From: Adiantum capillus-veneris
Taxonomy: Eukaryota > Streptophyta > Polypodiopsida > Polypodiales > Pteridaceae
Direction: 5' to 3'
Assembly (NCBI GenBank): GCA_014529385.2
Contig: CM043969.1
Location: 16,626,446 to 16,690,445, forward strand
Length of the DNA: 64,000 bases
Each line of letters begins with the position of its first letter. Position 1 is the stretch's first letter. The notes under the pieces are model-generated. The model was not told where the DNA came from. It ran no database searches and saw only the letters and a list, made by a program, of their open reading frames with translations. Positions 1 through 12,590 of the stretch are shown here, piece after piece. The translations under genes and the position numbers were made by a program.

Positions 1-1307
1 CCTCAGCTTGGGGCGCTTTTGCCTGCCCCAGTGTGACACGGGCCTAAGATTGCCCTGGCCCTTGAGGCTTGCTCTCAACCATAGATCCCCCAAACAATCA
101 TGTGTCTTGATCCCTCCCGATTCACACCCTCAACCCACTCTCTCACTCATCTTCTTATCTCACCATCATTGTCCTATTCTAGAAAAGTGAGCTCTTTATC
201 ATCAAACTCTATGTTTGGTGTGGTCAATAACTTCCAATATATGACCACACCAACATTGTCCCATTCTAGAAAAGTGACGTCTCCTACTTCAACTATGTCC
301 ACTATGAGTTGCTCAGGGGGTGTTACAATTGTGCCTCTCATGGGACCGCCCACTCTTGATTATTATAAGGGAATATTACCAAAATACCCTTGAAATTTGG
401 GAAAAATCCCAAGATACCTCTCATATTTTTCTAATGATTCCCAAAATATCCTCAAATTTTTCGAAATTGCCAAAATGCCCCTTATTATGCAAGCACCAAA
501 GACATTTTTGAGGCAGCTCTTCATAGGAAGAATGGTTCTCCCTCAATAGAAGATGGTAGAATTAGGATTTTAGATGGTATTTTGGGCACTTGAGTAAGAC
601 ACTTCAAGATGGACTATATGTCAAAAACAATAAACAATGCAAAAGAAATGAGAAACCTATCCAAAATTGGTACAAGGGTATTTTAGGAATTTTTAACAGT
701 TGAGGGGTTGAGAATTTCTGCAAATCTTAGGGGTATTTTGGTAATTTTCCCTTATTTTAACGAGCCTTATCCGTAAATTTGTTCATCTCTATAGTTTCAA
801 TTGAGTCACGTCGATTCCATAGTGCAAGAGCCCCATGGTTGTCACGTTTGCTCGCACTTGATAGGTACAATCTCAAGCTTGGCTTGCAAACTCTCCCTCT
901 TTCCCTCACTTACTTTACTTGTATGCCAATGACCATGTGTATGCTAACTCTCTATATTAGCTAGAAACTCATTGAGTCTTTACTATTGCTATAGATGGAG
1001 AGGCCCTTATTATGATCTCTATGCATCCAATGAAAATAATGGCATTTCATTTGCATTCTTTACCTACCACCACCACCACCAAAAGGAGAGGAGAGACCGA
1101 CAACATACATTGAGCAGAAAAAGAAAGGTTTAAATCTCAGAAAGTAGCAAGCAACACTTGCATGATTTCCTCCAAAGCTATCACTCAACCCATAAATAAA
1201 CACGGACTTTGTTCAAATTACTTCACGGTGTCTAAATCTTTTTTCAAAGTTCTAATGAACTTGAAAAAAAGATTGAATACTATAGCTATGTCAACAAAAA
1301 GGGTTAC
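1..1307. other. Left flank: downstream intron of the ascorbate oxidase gene
   Basis: No exon could be recognised here on either strand. Exon 5 of the ascorbate oxidase gene ends at 1308 with a GT donor (1307-1306, minus strand), so this stretch is read as the start of the next intron. The third cupredoxin domain is not encoded in it. It holds the small inverted-repeat element at 365-755 and a short CCA/CCT-rich tract near 1065-1080. The short ORFs resemble nothing I know. Confidence 0.6.
365..755. mobile_element. MITE-like element with imperfect terminal inverted repeats
   Basis: The left end (365-390) begins ATAAGGGAATATTACCAAAA. The right end (729-755), read on the other strand, begins ATAAGGGAAAATTACCAAAA, so about 26 bp match with one or two differences. 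The interior is AT-rich, about 390 bp, non-coding, and carries further partial copies of the AAAATACCC motif. A target-site duplication is not certain because the flanks are AT-rich. It sits in the ascorbate oxidase intron and fits a non-autonomous DNA element. Confidence 0.45.
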
Positions 1308-1802
1308 CTTGTTTAGCCACCATGAGACGACTTTGATGAATTTTGAAAGCAGTGTCATTCCAAGCTGCAGGAGGAGGTGGAGGCAAGGAGGAGGGGCGTG
1401 GCACCGTTTGATCATCACCATAAACTAGGATAGCTAACCCAGGTGGAGTCTTTGGTAATCGACCTTGCACACGAGAGACCACCCAAAAGCTCTTGCGGCC
1501 GCTAGGTGGATGCTCATGTGCTTTAACCAACACAGAGTAAGATTCTCCCGAATATATGTTCAAGTTGTCTAGCTCCACTTCTTCCACATAATTTCCATCT
1601 GCCTCGACAATAGTCATGTTGTGACCCTGAAATGCTCAACATAGAAGTTCAAAGTCATCAAATATACATTGCTCAAGGTAATGAAATACAAAAATGTAGA
1701 AATGTAGTTATCAAGACCACACTAAAGAGCCAAGCATGTGTGTGTGTGTAACTATCAAGACCACATTGAAGAGCCAAGCATGTGTGTGTATGTGTGTGTG
1801 TG

Positions 1803-1850
<48 letters not shown>

Positions 1851-3582
1851 CTACATAATGGGACCATAATTCACTCAAGAGACCAACTTGTTCATAGAGT
1901 GAGTGATTTTTGCTCATAATACACCTTAGAGAGTAGTTTTGGTCAGAGCCTAATAAAAACCTCGGAGGTACACCTTACAAAATCTTCTATATCACACTCG
2001 ATCAGAGCCTAATAAAAAACCTCGTTTACACATTTTGTGGTTCGAATAAAACTACCTCTTTTTCTTCATAAATTTGTAACTTTTTAAAATAATTGAATTA
2101 AAATGTCCATCCTATAAGTGAAATATGTAATTGATATGAACTATAATTTACACTCCTGTTGCGTGCACATGATAAACTTTACATACAAAGTGTACCCCGA
2201 AGGAAAAAGTTGTCATTAACTACGTAATTATGGTACCATATTACATGGTCCATGAAATGTCAGGAAACTATAGGGTGCACTCTCCAACCAAAAAAAAAAA
2301 ACCATTATCTTATATAATTAGAGTGCCATGTTACATAGTTAATAAAATATAAGGATAAACTTATAAATTTTCAAGGGTAATTGTTGGAATATGAAGAAAC
2401 TAAGGAAATTTCAATGGTCTTCATACATCTCTAAAATCATAAGAACTAGGCGTGTAAAATATATGTTCAATAATAATATCACAATTGAATATTAATAGTA
2501 ATTTTGTCATACTCCACACATGGTATTATCTTCTTTAGTTAGAGAGAGAATACAGAATATCTTCAAAATTTGGACTCAAAAAGTGACTAATTATAACCAT
2601 TTAAACATGGTTTCCACTGAGATAGTGATGTGAGTCCCTAAGGAAATGTAGCAAAATGTAGTCACTTGACCTCATATAAGGTACCCCCCACCCTGTGGGG
2701 GTGGGGGGTAATTTGTTATTTGAGGTGATGTTACAACTCCATGTCATGGCCACACATACCATGCATGCCATCATTGTTATTTGGAGGGGGGTAGAGCAAC
2801 TGCACCCATTTGGGTTGCAATTGGCTCAACCTCCTCCTATAAAAGGCAATAATTTGCCTTGCGATTATGTGGATTGTCTAGTGCAAGTTGATATTTTTCC
2901 ACATTTTCAAAAGTCTTTCAAATTTTCTAACCTTTCCATGTCTAACATTAAGTTTCATTGGTGAAAAGCATGGCTCAACACGAGCATGACAAGACTTTGT
3001 AATTATTTGGGTTGATTAATATAATTCACTCACAATTGTGAATTTTGCTTTAAAAAACCAAAAAAAAAAAGTTTCATTGGTGAAAAGCATGAAAAGAAGT
3101 GCAATAATGCAATTTTTTTAATTTTTTCAAAGCTTCCAACGTTTTAAAGACTTTTTTATTCTCTCATAGCTTCCACTTTTCTAAGGCTTTCAATTTTTGT
3201 TCTTTCAAATCCCAAAGACTACACAACGGGCTATCCAAAAGCACCAACCCCATATATTTATTTTATTTTTTTATTTTTAAAAACACACAACTTGTGTGTG
3301 TAGCTAGCCACTACATGAGTTTTTGCTTTTTAAAAGAAGCCCTAGAGGAAAGTTGAGTTAGGCTTACTTTCAATGATGTTTTCAGTGATGATTGAAACAT
3401 ATCTTAAATGGGTCCAAAATTGTAAGGACATATTGGATCTTTTTATTTCACCTTTCATTTCACATCCTCACATGGCTTGACTTTTCTTGCATTCTATTCT
3501 ATTAGAATGCTAAATTGAAGCTTCACCTTGCATAATTCTAGTAAATTATACACACATGCACACACAGGCATGTGTGTGTGTG

Positions 3583-3645
<63 letters not shown>

Positions 3646-5634
3646 GAGCAAACTATGGTAAAGAGAAGAAAAATCAATAAAATATGTGAGAACTTAGTTC
3701 AAAAATCTTGCAAATTTTTTAAAAAATTACTAGTATTTCCCATTTGCTTTTTTGCGAGGAAAAAACTACATCGCTTAATAAAAGAGACATTCTTTAGCAA
3801 TGCTTCACCAGATATAATTTTAGTTAAACTCAACCTAATGATTTTATCACTTTCTTATTGTTTTAAAAAGCCATCGTGACCCTTTCACTTGTTTTTATGG
3901 GAGGGTTAGGTCCTTGTAAAACCCTGTGGTCTTGTGTTGTTGGAGGGTGGTAATATGCTCCTTTGTGTACTCGGAATTACTTTTGAATACATGGCTCGGT
4001 TTGAGCATGGTCTGGTTGTAATTTATTTGGTGATTAATATAATCTTCTACTCACTTTGTTGAGTGAGTTTTGCAAAAAAAACAAAAAAGGATTATAAATA
4101 TTCAAAGAAAGGTTCAATTACACATCGTAGCATGGTAGTTTAAGTGCTTGTGTGGATGCGTGAAAAAACAAGCATAGTGGCATAGTCCAAACACAAGAAA
4201 GAGCATTTGCTAACTTCCAACAAGAAGACTTAGCCCCACTCTCCTATGTCATCCTTCTCTTGTCTTATAGAAGATTCCGTCTACCTCCACCACTCCTTGT
4301 GAGCAAGTTCACAGCCACGACAAATGCAAAACTCTTTCTTAGTGACATGGAAATCTTTTTGTGACGGCATACGCAAAAAAAGGAAATATCAAGTGGAGGA
4401 GTTGTGACACCACCCTAAGCCAAAAAAGAACTATGAGATGTTTTGGAAAAGAATGAAGCATGCACATTTGAATACATAGTCGTGTAGGAGAAAAACTTCC
4501 AAGTATAGCCAATCACATCCACAGATGTTGAAAGCCACCTAAAATCCATGATGGGGTTATTTGCTAAAATGGATTGGAGGATAACACTTGAGCAGATGTA
4601 TCACGTAGGTGAGGAAAGACAATGCATGTGCCAGTGAGGTGGTCAATCACGGCTAAGCAAACAATGTTCTCTGACGTTGTCAATTGGAAACGTGCACATC
4701 TCTATACATATCCATCAAAACCTTCAATTCCAATACACAAATAAGGCAAATCACAATAAAAATCTATGGTGGGGAATCCTTTGAAGGTGGTTGAAATTGG
4801 AATGACAAATGTATAGGTGAGAGAGAGGAATATGTGGGTTCTTCATGGAGTACTTTCCTCCCTTCTAAACGCAACGCTTTTTATAATAAGTGAATTGAAA
4901 AGGAAAATGGTTTGCCTCTACAAAAGCATGAAGAGGATTAAATTATAGAATGTAATTTAAGATTTGTATTAAACAAGGTGACACTTCACTATGGCCTGCA
5001 TAAGGCTATTGAGAGGAATTTAATAATAAGAAGCTTTTTCGAGAGAGGAGAAACCAGAAAAGTCTCATTGATAATTCTAAACATTTACTATAATTTTGTA
5101 TTTTTTGAAAACAAGTATAACAATGAACTATTTAGATTACAATATATTTCAAAAGCATAAAAAACAATTACCGGAAGCATGGTAGCAAATTGAGAAAACA
5201 AGGTGAGGAGGCACGAAGGCCTGCTAAGTTAAGGGGAGATGAGAGAGACTAAGTTCAAATACGTACCTACAATCACATGGAATTTTTATTGTGTTTTGTA
5301 TTATCTATTGTACATATATAATCACCAATGGCTTGTATATTACAAAGGACCCTACTTAATTAATGTGAAAAGTGTACATTGCACATCAACTTCTTGAATC
5401 AAATTAAATAAAAATGAGAAGTAAAATAAAAACAATAAAATTAAAAATTGAAGCAAAAAATATTTTAGTGCTTTTTTCATAAGAAAAGATAAATCTAATA
5501 AACATAAAAAATAATAAAACAAATTAGTTAAATAAATCTTTATGAACTCTTTAAATCAAAGGACCTTAATAAAAAAATAGAATGCAAGAAAGGTTAACCC
5601 ATGTCAGGATGTGAAATAAAAGGTGAAATGAAAA

Positions 5635-5711
<77 letters not shown>

Positions 5712-8284
5712 ACGCGCATGTAAAGAGAGAGAGAGAGAGATAGAGAGAGAGATGATATGGATATTGAGGCCTTTAGCAGGCAAAAAAAATGCTCTCTACA
5801 AAATACGCAGATCCTACATTATAAGATATTAAAAATATTCTCCTCATATTTCCTTTACAGAAAATGTAATCGCTCATCTATAACCATCTCAAACCAATCA
5901 ATTCTATTGAACTAAAAGAACGTGATGGAAAAAAATTCCCATCACGTTTCTTAAATACCAACACGAAACAAAGTGAGTCGTCACGAAGGCATGCTAAAGT
6001 CAAGGGGACACAACAATTACCGAAAGCATGCGTGCATACAATTACATCTCATTTTTCTTGTGTTTTAAATTGTATAGTCTAGATACACACATAATCACAA
6101 ATGTCTTATCTATTACAACGAGGCCACTTAAACAACAAGACTAAAGGATCACATTGGCATTCTAGAAAAAAATAAAATGAAAATCAGTAGAATAAAAACA
6201 ATAAAATAAGAGAGAGAGGGGGGGAGATAAAGGACTTCCACACTCGTCTCCCTCTATGTGTATGGACAACATCCAAAACCGCGTCCACTTCCTTTTACTA
6301 GCCCTCATAATATCACCCTTCCTTTTTCCTTCTAAAATTAATGAGCCCTTTTTTTAATTTTATTTCAAGTGATACCCCCTACTTCACGTGACCTTGTATT
6401 GGCTCATACTGGCTCATCTAAAAATAAATTCATTAACTAAAAGATGCCTTCAAATCTTTCAACGCACACGTCTCCTTCGATCGACTGCCCGCCCGACGCA
6501 GCACACTAGCAAGCCCTGGCGCAAGAGAGAGAGAGAGAGAGAGTAGGGGTTGCCCCTCCTCTTCTCTCACATCTCAAGGCTCTGACACACCTCTTCTCCC
6601 TACCCTACTGCACTAAGTCCCACCTGCGAGAGTTGCAAGATAGAGAGAGACATGGGCGAAGAGAGAGAGAGAGAGAGAGAGATCCAAGCTGCCGCTCGTC
6701 AGAGGCTTTTGCATGCGTATGCACCACCATCCACTGCTCAAGGTGAGCATCCAACTGGAGTTCCAGAGCTGAGACCTTTTTACACGCATGAGGAGAATTT
6801 GTGTTATTCTCCTCTTCTTTTTATTTTCAGATAGTGTATCACCTACTTCTATGAATGCACTCCTTACTGCTTTATTCTCTAAAGCCTTTTTTTAGCAAGC
6901 CAAAAAGCAATCAATACATACAGAACAAAGTGAAGGTTTAAGTTGGCATTCTAAAGCATTTTAAACTAAAAGGGAAATCAAATGATGCACTTGTGCAAGA
7001 CTGGGAAATGAAAGGACCAATTGACAAACTAAAACCTAAAGAAGATTTCAATTGTTCAAATGGAAAGAAAGGTCCAATGACACTAAGAAATAATAAACTT
7101 TTGAATGTGCACCTAACTATCTGATCGTCCAAGGCTTGTTTTGGAAAGCCGATGTAGAGCCCACTAAAACTAATCAATCTTTGGAGGTAATAGAAATCAC
7201 CTCTTCAATCTAATACTACCAAAAGTAGCAAAGTTAAGCCTTAATTGATCGTTTAGCAAAAAGGAAAAGCGTTCTTCGCTTTGCTCAAAGCATGCGACTG
7301 ATAAGTTTCATGAGAGACAAAAGTGATGACAAAAGGAAACCCTGCCTTGCCAACGCTCGGGAAACATTTTTTTTGTGGACCCGGCTTTGGAACCTTTTCA
7401 CACCCATATGAGCAGGCTAACTCTAAATTTGAGAGGGATAATCACACCAAAAATCTCATATTATAACTAAAAATTCCATAATTTTAATCGGCTTGAAAAC
7501 CTTCTTGCCCAAATTTGAACCGGCCATTTTTCATTTTGAACGGGCTTTGGTTAAAGCGAACCTATCTTTTCCTGAGCCCTAGTGCCAGCCCTACCTCTCA
7601 TGCAAATGCACTCTGATTGATGCACACGTGACCACATCGTAGTTTGAAAAGGACTTCATCGATAGAAAACATGCCCGTTCGAATATGTAAGGCCGTACAA
7701 GCTTCTAAACACACAGCCAATCACATCTATGAATGTTGGTCTAAGCCACCTAACATGTTTAGTGGGGGAATGGGTAGGAATCGGTTGAACACTGAAAACC
7801 CAAATGGATGAATCGTGTAGGTGAGAGAGAGAAATTTGGTGAGTTGTTGGTGCCGTTTCTTGGTTAAATATATATTCTCTTCGCCAATCAAAGGCTCAAA
7901 AATATAACAACAACGAGCTGGGGCCGGGAAAGGACTAGACGCGACCCAATCACGTCTGAGATCTACGGTGCGGAATCGTTTGAAATTCGTTGACGTTTGA
8001 ATTTTGAACGACAATGAATTTTGAACGACAAAATGGGATCAAGGCCCATGGGGCAGAGAGAGAGAGAGAGAGAGAGTACCTCGATTTGAAAATTGAGGGA
8101 GGCAAGTGACGTCACGCTGGCCAGACGCAGGCGGTAAGTGCGGCCCGGCTGAACGCGTAGCACAAGCGGCGCGCACTGCTCGTTGGAGGCGTTGCAAGGC
8201 GGCCGGTCACCCGCGGCCAGCGCCACATCGCCCCCCTCCACAAGCGAGCAGTTGTACTGGCCCCGCCCCTCCATCAGCAGCGAC

Positions 8285-8325
<41 letters not shown>

Positions 8326-9641
8326 TGAACAAACAAGTAATTCCCCCGTCGGTTACAACGAGCATTCCCGGCTATCCCACCAACACGCACCTGCGGTTCG
8401 CCCACCCACCGGAACGGATTGGAGAAGAGGCCCAGCCCTTGCTCGATGGCGCTCCTGTGCCACCAGTCGTTCAGGATAATGCTGAGCTGGCCATCATACT
8501 GAAAGGGTTCCTGCGCACCCTTGGCCACCTCCACGACGAGGGACCCGTAGAAGCCCGCCGACCTCTGCAGCCCCAAATGCCCATGGTAGAAAAACGTCCC
8601 GGCCTGCAGCACATGTTCAGTTAATTGCACCCACCAAGTAGCGACGGTATACAGTCTTTGACAGCCAATTAGATGAATCCGCCTAACATGAAGCCAATTT
8701 CTGTGCAAGGTATTTGTGGCCTAATCGTGACTTGACGTGGACTAAATCTACTATTCTGATTGGTTGATATGCTCCAGCTAATAAAGAGCTCTTTATTGGT
8801 GTGCACACAGTAAGAAGGAAGGGTATAAAGTGCCACACTGCTTTTCATGCAAGTGAGTGAGTGAGTAGTGAATGAGGTAGGCCTACCATTTGTAAGCTTC
8901 AAAAGCAGAGCTAAACCCTTGTATCCTGCCTACAGAAATGAAGGACAGCTATCGCTCACCTTGTCCACTACAAACTTGTACACAAAAATTTCTCCTGGGC
9001 TCACTGCGCATTGCGACACGCCCCCCGCCCCATCATACCATGGCGTCCCTCTCTGCACAATTCCGTCCACAAGACAGCCTTGAGAAATTCCGTCATTGCA
9101 ACATAAACACAATTAGCTCATTCAAACTTCCCTTATGAAGAGACACTGTACTCTGATGCAATTACAATGCTAATTAGGCTTGGTACTTTGCAACAAATGT
9201 ATGTAGCATATGATTGCATACTTGCCCTACATTGTCCAGGAAGGACACCAAACTGATTAACAAGGCATTCTTGAATCTACACAAACTGACCTGGTGTATG
9301 CCATGCCAATGGACGACAACCGCCTCCGACGGCATAAGGTTCTCTAGCTCCACCACAATAGTGTCGCCCTCACGCGCACGAATGGTAGGGCCTGGATATT
9401 GCCCATTGATGCTGATTATGAGCTTCTCCACACAATCTGGAGACCAATACCTATAATCTACCTGCCACTTATAGTGCTTGACAGACCCTTCCGATACTCC
9501 CGCTGCCATCATCAGAAACAACAATATCGTGCATAGCATTCTCGAGAGCTTGAGGAGGCGGCAGGAGTGCAAAAAAAATGCAAAGAGCTGGGCAATGTCT
9601 GCCATTGCCGTGTTGCACACTCGCTCAATCCAACTCTCCAC
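1308..9641 (-). CDS. L-ascorbate oxidase (multicopper oxidase), partial: exons 1-5
   Basis: Plant multicopper oxidase of the ascorbate oxidase class, a secreted enzyme that oxidises ascorbate with O2 in the cell wall space. Exons read leftwards: 9641-9291, 9052-8960, 8603-8391, 8283-8080 and 1626-1308. All junctions are GT/AG, and exons 1-5 join between codons. Exon 1 has a hydrophobic leader ([14 protein letters not shown], from an internal Met at 9539, the likelier functional start; an in-frame Met is at 9641) and ends in the copper motif HWHG. Exon 2 has GTPWYDG and SQCAVSPGE; exon 3 has [11 protein letters not shown], the second copper motif; exon 4 has GRGQYNC; exon 5 has VEADGNYV and [10 protein letters not shown]. 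Exon 5 ends one base into a codon. The third cupredoxin domain, with the remaining copper ligands, must lie left of the window. No stop or frameshift was seen. A laccase is less likely because the GTPWxDG and GRGQ blocks are ascorbate-oxidase-like. Confidence 0.88.
1737..1850. repeat. TG/AG microsatellites with a tandem 44-bp duplication
   Basis: A sequence beginning ATCAAGACCACA and ending in a TG run occurs twice in tandem (from 1709 and from 1753), followed by an AG run at 1808-1850. No coding content. Confidence 0.9.
2950..3091 (+). mobile_element. 5'-truncated LINE or SINE-like insertion with poly(A) and 22-bp TSD
   Basis: A 97-bp insert (2973-3069) ends in a hairpin (CACAATTGTG), TTTTGC and a poly(A) run. 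It is flanked by perfect 22-bp direct repeats (2951-2972 and 3070-3091, starting AGTTTCATTG and ending AAAAGCATG). This is the hallmark of target-primed reverse transcription. The insert is too short to code, so it is the 3' tail of a LINE or a short SINE. Confidence 0.85.
3585..3643. repeat. (AT)n microsatellite
   Basis: About 59 bp of alternating AT preceded by a TG run, inside intron 4. Confidence 0.95.
3990..4087 (+). mobile_element. Second LINE-like 3' tail
   Basis: It resembles the 2973-3069 insert: ATGGCTC, GAGCATG, TTGTAATTxATTTGG, TTGATTAATATAAT or GTGATTAATATAAT, then a small hairpin (ACTCAC / GTGAGT), TTTTGC and an A-rich tail. The 5' boundary and target duplication were not found, so it may extend further left. 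Confidence 0.5.
5638..5751. repeat. Compound (TA)n(TG)n(GA)n microsatellite
   Basis: TA run at about 5638-5671, TG run at about 5671-5710, then GA runs at about 5724-5751, inside intron 4. Confidence 0.95.
8287..8322. repeat. (AC)n microsatellite beside the exon 4 splice acceptor
   Basis: On the gene strand this reads as a TG run ending a few bases before the acceptor TAATAG|TCGCTG (8285-8284) of the 107-bp intron 3 (8284-8390). It occupies the place of the usual pyrimidine tract. Confidence 0.9.
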
Positions 9642-9720
9642 TTGGCCTTAATTGCATGAGCTTAATGGGAAAAGATTTGAGCATCTGCTGTAAGCTACTA
9701 AGAGGCACCTGCGCAAGAAT

Positions 9721-9728
9721 AATATATA
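9721..9728 (-). promoter_or_regulatory. Candidate TATA box of the ascorbate oxidase gene
   Basis: On the minus strand the sequence is GTGTATATATTATT, about 80 bp upstream of the Met at 9641 and about 180 bp upstream of the Met at 9539. A start site 25-30 bp downstream would put both Met codons in the transcript. Confidence 0.5.
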
Positions 9729-11350
9729 CACGCTTTATGAAAACGGTTGCATGAGACGGGAGGGCCCGAGGGAGCTGATTCAGCTAAAGTGGAGGACGAC
9801 GGACCAGGGACAGCTTTCACGGGGCGTTATATTAAAAAGCTTCAGGTTGGGAGCAATGGACGACGGAGGTCACTATAATTTCTCTTTGCCATGCAACATT
9901 TCTCCCGGGAGGGGGTAACTTTTGCGGCTTGATGAGGGCTGTCGCGAATCGCGATCCACTTTCCTTCTCTCTTCTGTCTACGAGTTTCCAAGTGTCTCCA
10001 AACATTAAAGCTGAAGTCTCTGCGACTCGCTCTGAGCTTCTAAGTTCTGACCACTCGGAACTTATCTTCCAGGGGCCAGGAGCCAAACCTAGGAGGGGAG
10101 GCTAGGACTCCCGTGATGATTGATCATCATCATCAGCAGCGAGCTCTATGAGAGCCATGGCAGGAGTCAGGACTGAAACTGAAGGAGTCCAAGAAGAGGC
10201 AAGAAGTCTACTTGTGTCGCCAGATGTGGCCCACAGTGTGAAAGAAATGAAGAATACCGGGCCCCGGCGCGCAAAAATACACACAAATATACTCGCGCGT
10301 CGCGCAGAGAGCACACACTCTCTCTCTTTCTCTCTCTTCTCTCTCACATGCTCTCCCTCTCTCAAACGCACAAAGGCCAGTCTCGCTCTGTCTCCAAACC
10401 ACATATCCTTTTTATTACCTAGCCTAGTGCATACCAAGTTATTATACCAACCCGGTGAACTCGCACACAGCACACGCTCTCTAGACTCTCGAGCCTCGCT
10501 CCCTCTCCACGCCGAGTCGTGGGATATGGAAACTTGGGATAAAGTTCCGAGTCATCCAATTCTTATGGTCAAAGAGAAACTACCCAATATGGGTGAACGG
10601 GGAGCTCGAGGCCAGTTAGTTAGTTACCTTTGCATAATTGCATTCAACCTTTGCACACATGCAAAATCTTTTGGTGTGAGAAAAATGTTGCAATGTGCTC
10701 AAATTGTTGCACAACATGCAGACTCGCAATTGGCACTCTACAACAGAATGTAAAATCTTGGTTAGATTTTGAGCTTGCCTTTAAGAAAACCGGCAAATTT
10801 ACACGAGTTATAGTATAATTTTTGGCAAAAGCTTCAAATTTTCACCTTAAAACCGACAAAATTTCAAGTTTTCCCTTACTTTGACCAGTTAGGAATAATG
10901 TATTTTTCTAGCCCTGATTAGCTAACAATAAGACACGAGTCTCTTGGATCTCTTCACTCACTATCCCAAAACCTTCAGGTACAAAGCAAAATGTTGCAAT
11001 GTGCTCGCACTGTTGTCCAAAAAGATCCACCTACGATGTCTAGCCCCATGCACTAACAACAATACCAGAGTCCCTTGGATCTCTTCTCTTACTAGTGCAA
11101 ATGCTTGCCTACAATACGGATGGTGTCTAGCCTCAATGACAATTGCTTGGTGGAAGTCAATGAAACTTGAAACTCATAAAAAGTCTTGGTAATAATGAAT
11201 AAAACTTGTTAAGTTGTAAGCGAAGAAGAATGCTTGTGCAAAAACATCATTTCAATTTTCCTTCTTTGGGTTCTATGGTACAATTATAGGCCGCTTTGTG
11301 GATGCAACAAGCGAGAAATCATTTAGTCATAGGTTTTCTTTTTAAAGCAA
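9729..11350. other. Intergenic stretch, no gene recognised
   Basis: The first part is probably the ascorbate oxidase promoter. A CT-rich tract lies at about 10315-10375. A short element occurs twice: ATGTTGCAATGTGCTC (about 10685 and 10990) and CTTGGATCTCTTC (about 10944 and 11073). A 201-codon ORF at 10148-10753 runs through the CT tract and matches no family I know, so I treat it as chance. Confidence 0.5.
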
Positions 11351-11599
11351 TACTCACAAGTGTGAGTTGTATATCAGAAATTCCACAATAAGAATTTCAT
11401 TAGATAGCCTTGTTCAGATCCAGCGAGAGCATCACCAATACATAATATAACGACTAAGATGGTAGCCACCCAATCACAAAATCCCCACCATAAACAATGG
11501 TTGATACTCGAGTCACCCGACCTCAAAGAGGCTACCAAGTGGCAAGAGAGGCATCGGGACAATCAAGTAGAGGCTGAACTACGAGCCACCCATCTGTGA

Positions 11600-11929
11600 A
11601 AGAAACAGAGGGGGATTTATTAGGGTTGCCACCAAGTCGGGGAGGCTACTACCCATCATTAACCATCAAACGACCGATGATAAGCTCTCAAGAACCATAA
11701 GGTGTCATTGTCTTTATATGGATTCTTTTCTTAATGCAAAAAAAAGATTTACTAATCTCAAATAGTCACAACATTGGTCAAAGATACATCATACACAAAA
11801 AGCTTACTAATTTGAGACGAGAGGAAGCCTAAATTGTATCTTTCCACCCAACCTCTAGCCTTTATATAGGTACCCCCAAGCTAGTCCATACTAGCCCCTG
11901 GTCTTTGGCCTTTGGCCCTTGGCCCGACA
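11600..11929 (-). repeat. Part of the 3' LTR of gypsy1
   Basis: Directly after the polypurine tract of gypsy1 (minus strand CAGGGGGGAGTAA), the sequence begins TGTCGGGCCAAGGG, an LTR-like start, and carries a TATA-like CTATATAAAGG at about 11865-11876. The far end was not found and could reach about 11350. Confidence 0.5.
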
Positions 11930-12590
11930 TTACTCCCCCCTGGAGAATCATTTTCTTCCTCGAAAACAAAAGTGGGAAAAGTTTCTTCTTAAGAATACTA
12001 ATGTTTTCCCAACTAGCACCTTCTTCAAGTCTATCTTTCCACTTAACTAATGCTTATCGATGTTCATAATGAAGCGTATGTAGACCATGATAATCGAGAA
12101 TACGTTTAGGTTCATGCGGCTAGGTTAGAGATTTAATGAAATCAACTAAAATGTAATGGTCAATAACAGTGTCGTTCTTATGTAAGCCCTTACGTAAATG
12201 ACTAAATTGAAATACCGGATGAATGCAAGAGTGCGCAGTTAACGAGAGTTTGTAGGCCATATGACCAACTCCCTTGAATATTTTAAATGGTTCACAATAT
12301 CTTAAAGACAATTTAGGTGTTGGCCCAGTCTTTTGACTTCCTGATTGCTTTGGTACATGCAAAAATATCTCTTTTCCTTCCGTGAAGATAACTTGTTGAT
12401 GTTTTTCATAAACATAGTGATCCTGTGCTTGTCAAACATTTTGTCGAGACACTCTCATCATTTCCATGTGGTCTTGGAGGAAATCCTTGACTTACTGAAG
12501 TTTCTTAGTTGCCAACCCCACCATAATTGGTGACCTAAGTTGAAAACCATACATAAGCATGAAAGGACTAAAACCAGTCGCTCGTCACAT
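11930..12590 (-). pseudogene. gypsy1: Ty3/gypsy integrase C-terminal remnant
   Basis: Reading leftwards, fragments in several frames match the C-terminal part of plant Ty3/gypsy polyproteins: TGFSPFMLMYGFQ, then QDHMEMMRVSRQN, then KLSLRYCEPFKIF..AYKLSL..SCIHPVFQFSHL, then ALVKWKDRLEEGASWE. It ends in an acidic stretch, polypurine tract and LTR. At least two frameshifts and several stops are present. The catalytic integrase core and everything upstream are missing, so it is a dead 3' fragment. Confidence 0.8.

Larger units (their letters stand above)
1627..8079 (-). other. Intron 4 of the ascorbate oxidase gene (6,453 bp)
   Basis: Bounded by a GT donor at 8079-8078 (GAG|GTACTC) and an AG acceptor at 1628-1627 (TTTCAG|GGTCAC). 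It has no protein homology on either strand. It holds microsatellites, two LINE-like tails, and diverged direct repeats: about 5170-5350 resembles 5970-6140 (GCACGAAGGCxTGCTAA, AATCACxAATGxCTT), and about 4490-4560 resembles 7690-7760 (AGCCAATCACATC). The other four visible introns are under 0.4 kb, so this one has grown by insertion and local duplication. Confidence 0.8.

Noticed and set aside
3556-3879. ORF with an Ile/Tyr repeat
   Set aside because: It is the translation of an AT microsatellite.
8106-8624. 172-codon plus-strand ORF
   Set aside because: It is antisense to exons 3 and 4 of the ascorbate oxidase gene and runs through the AC microsatellite.
10148-10753. 201-codon plus-strand ORF as a gene
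   Set aside because: It crosses a CT-rich tract, matches no family I know, and has no splice or promoter support.
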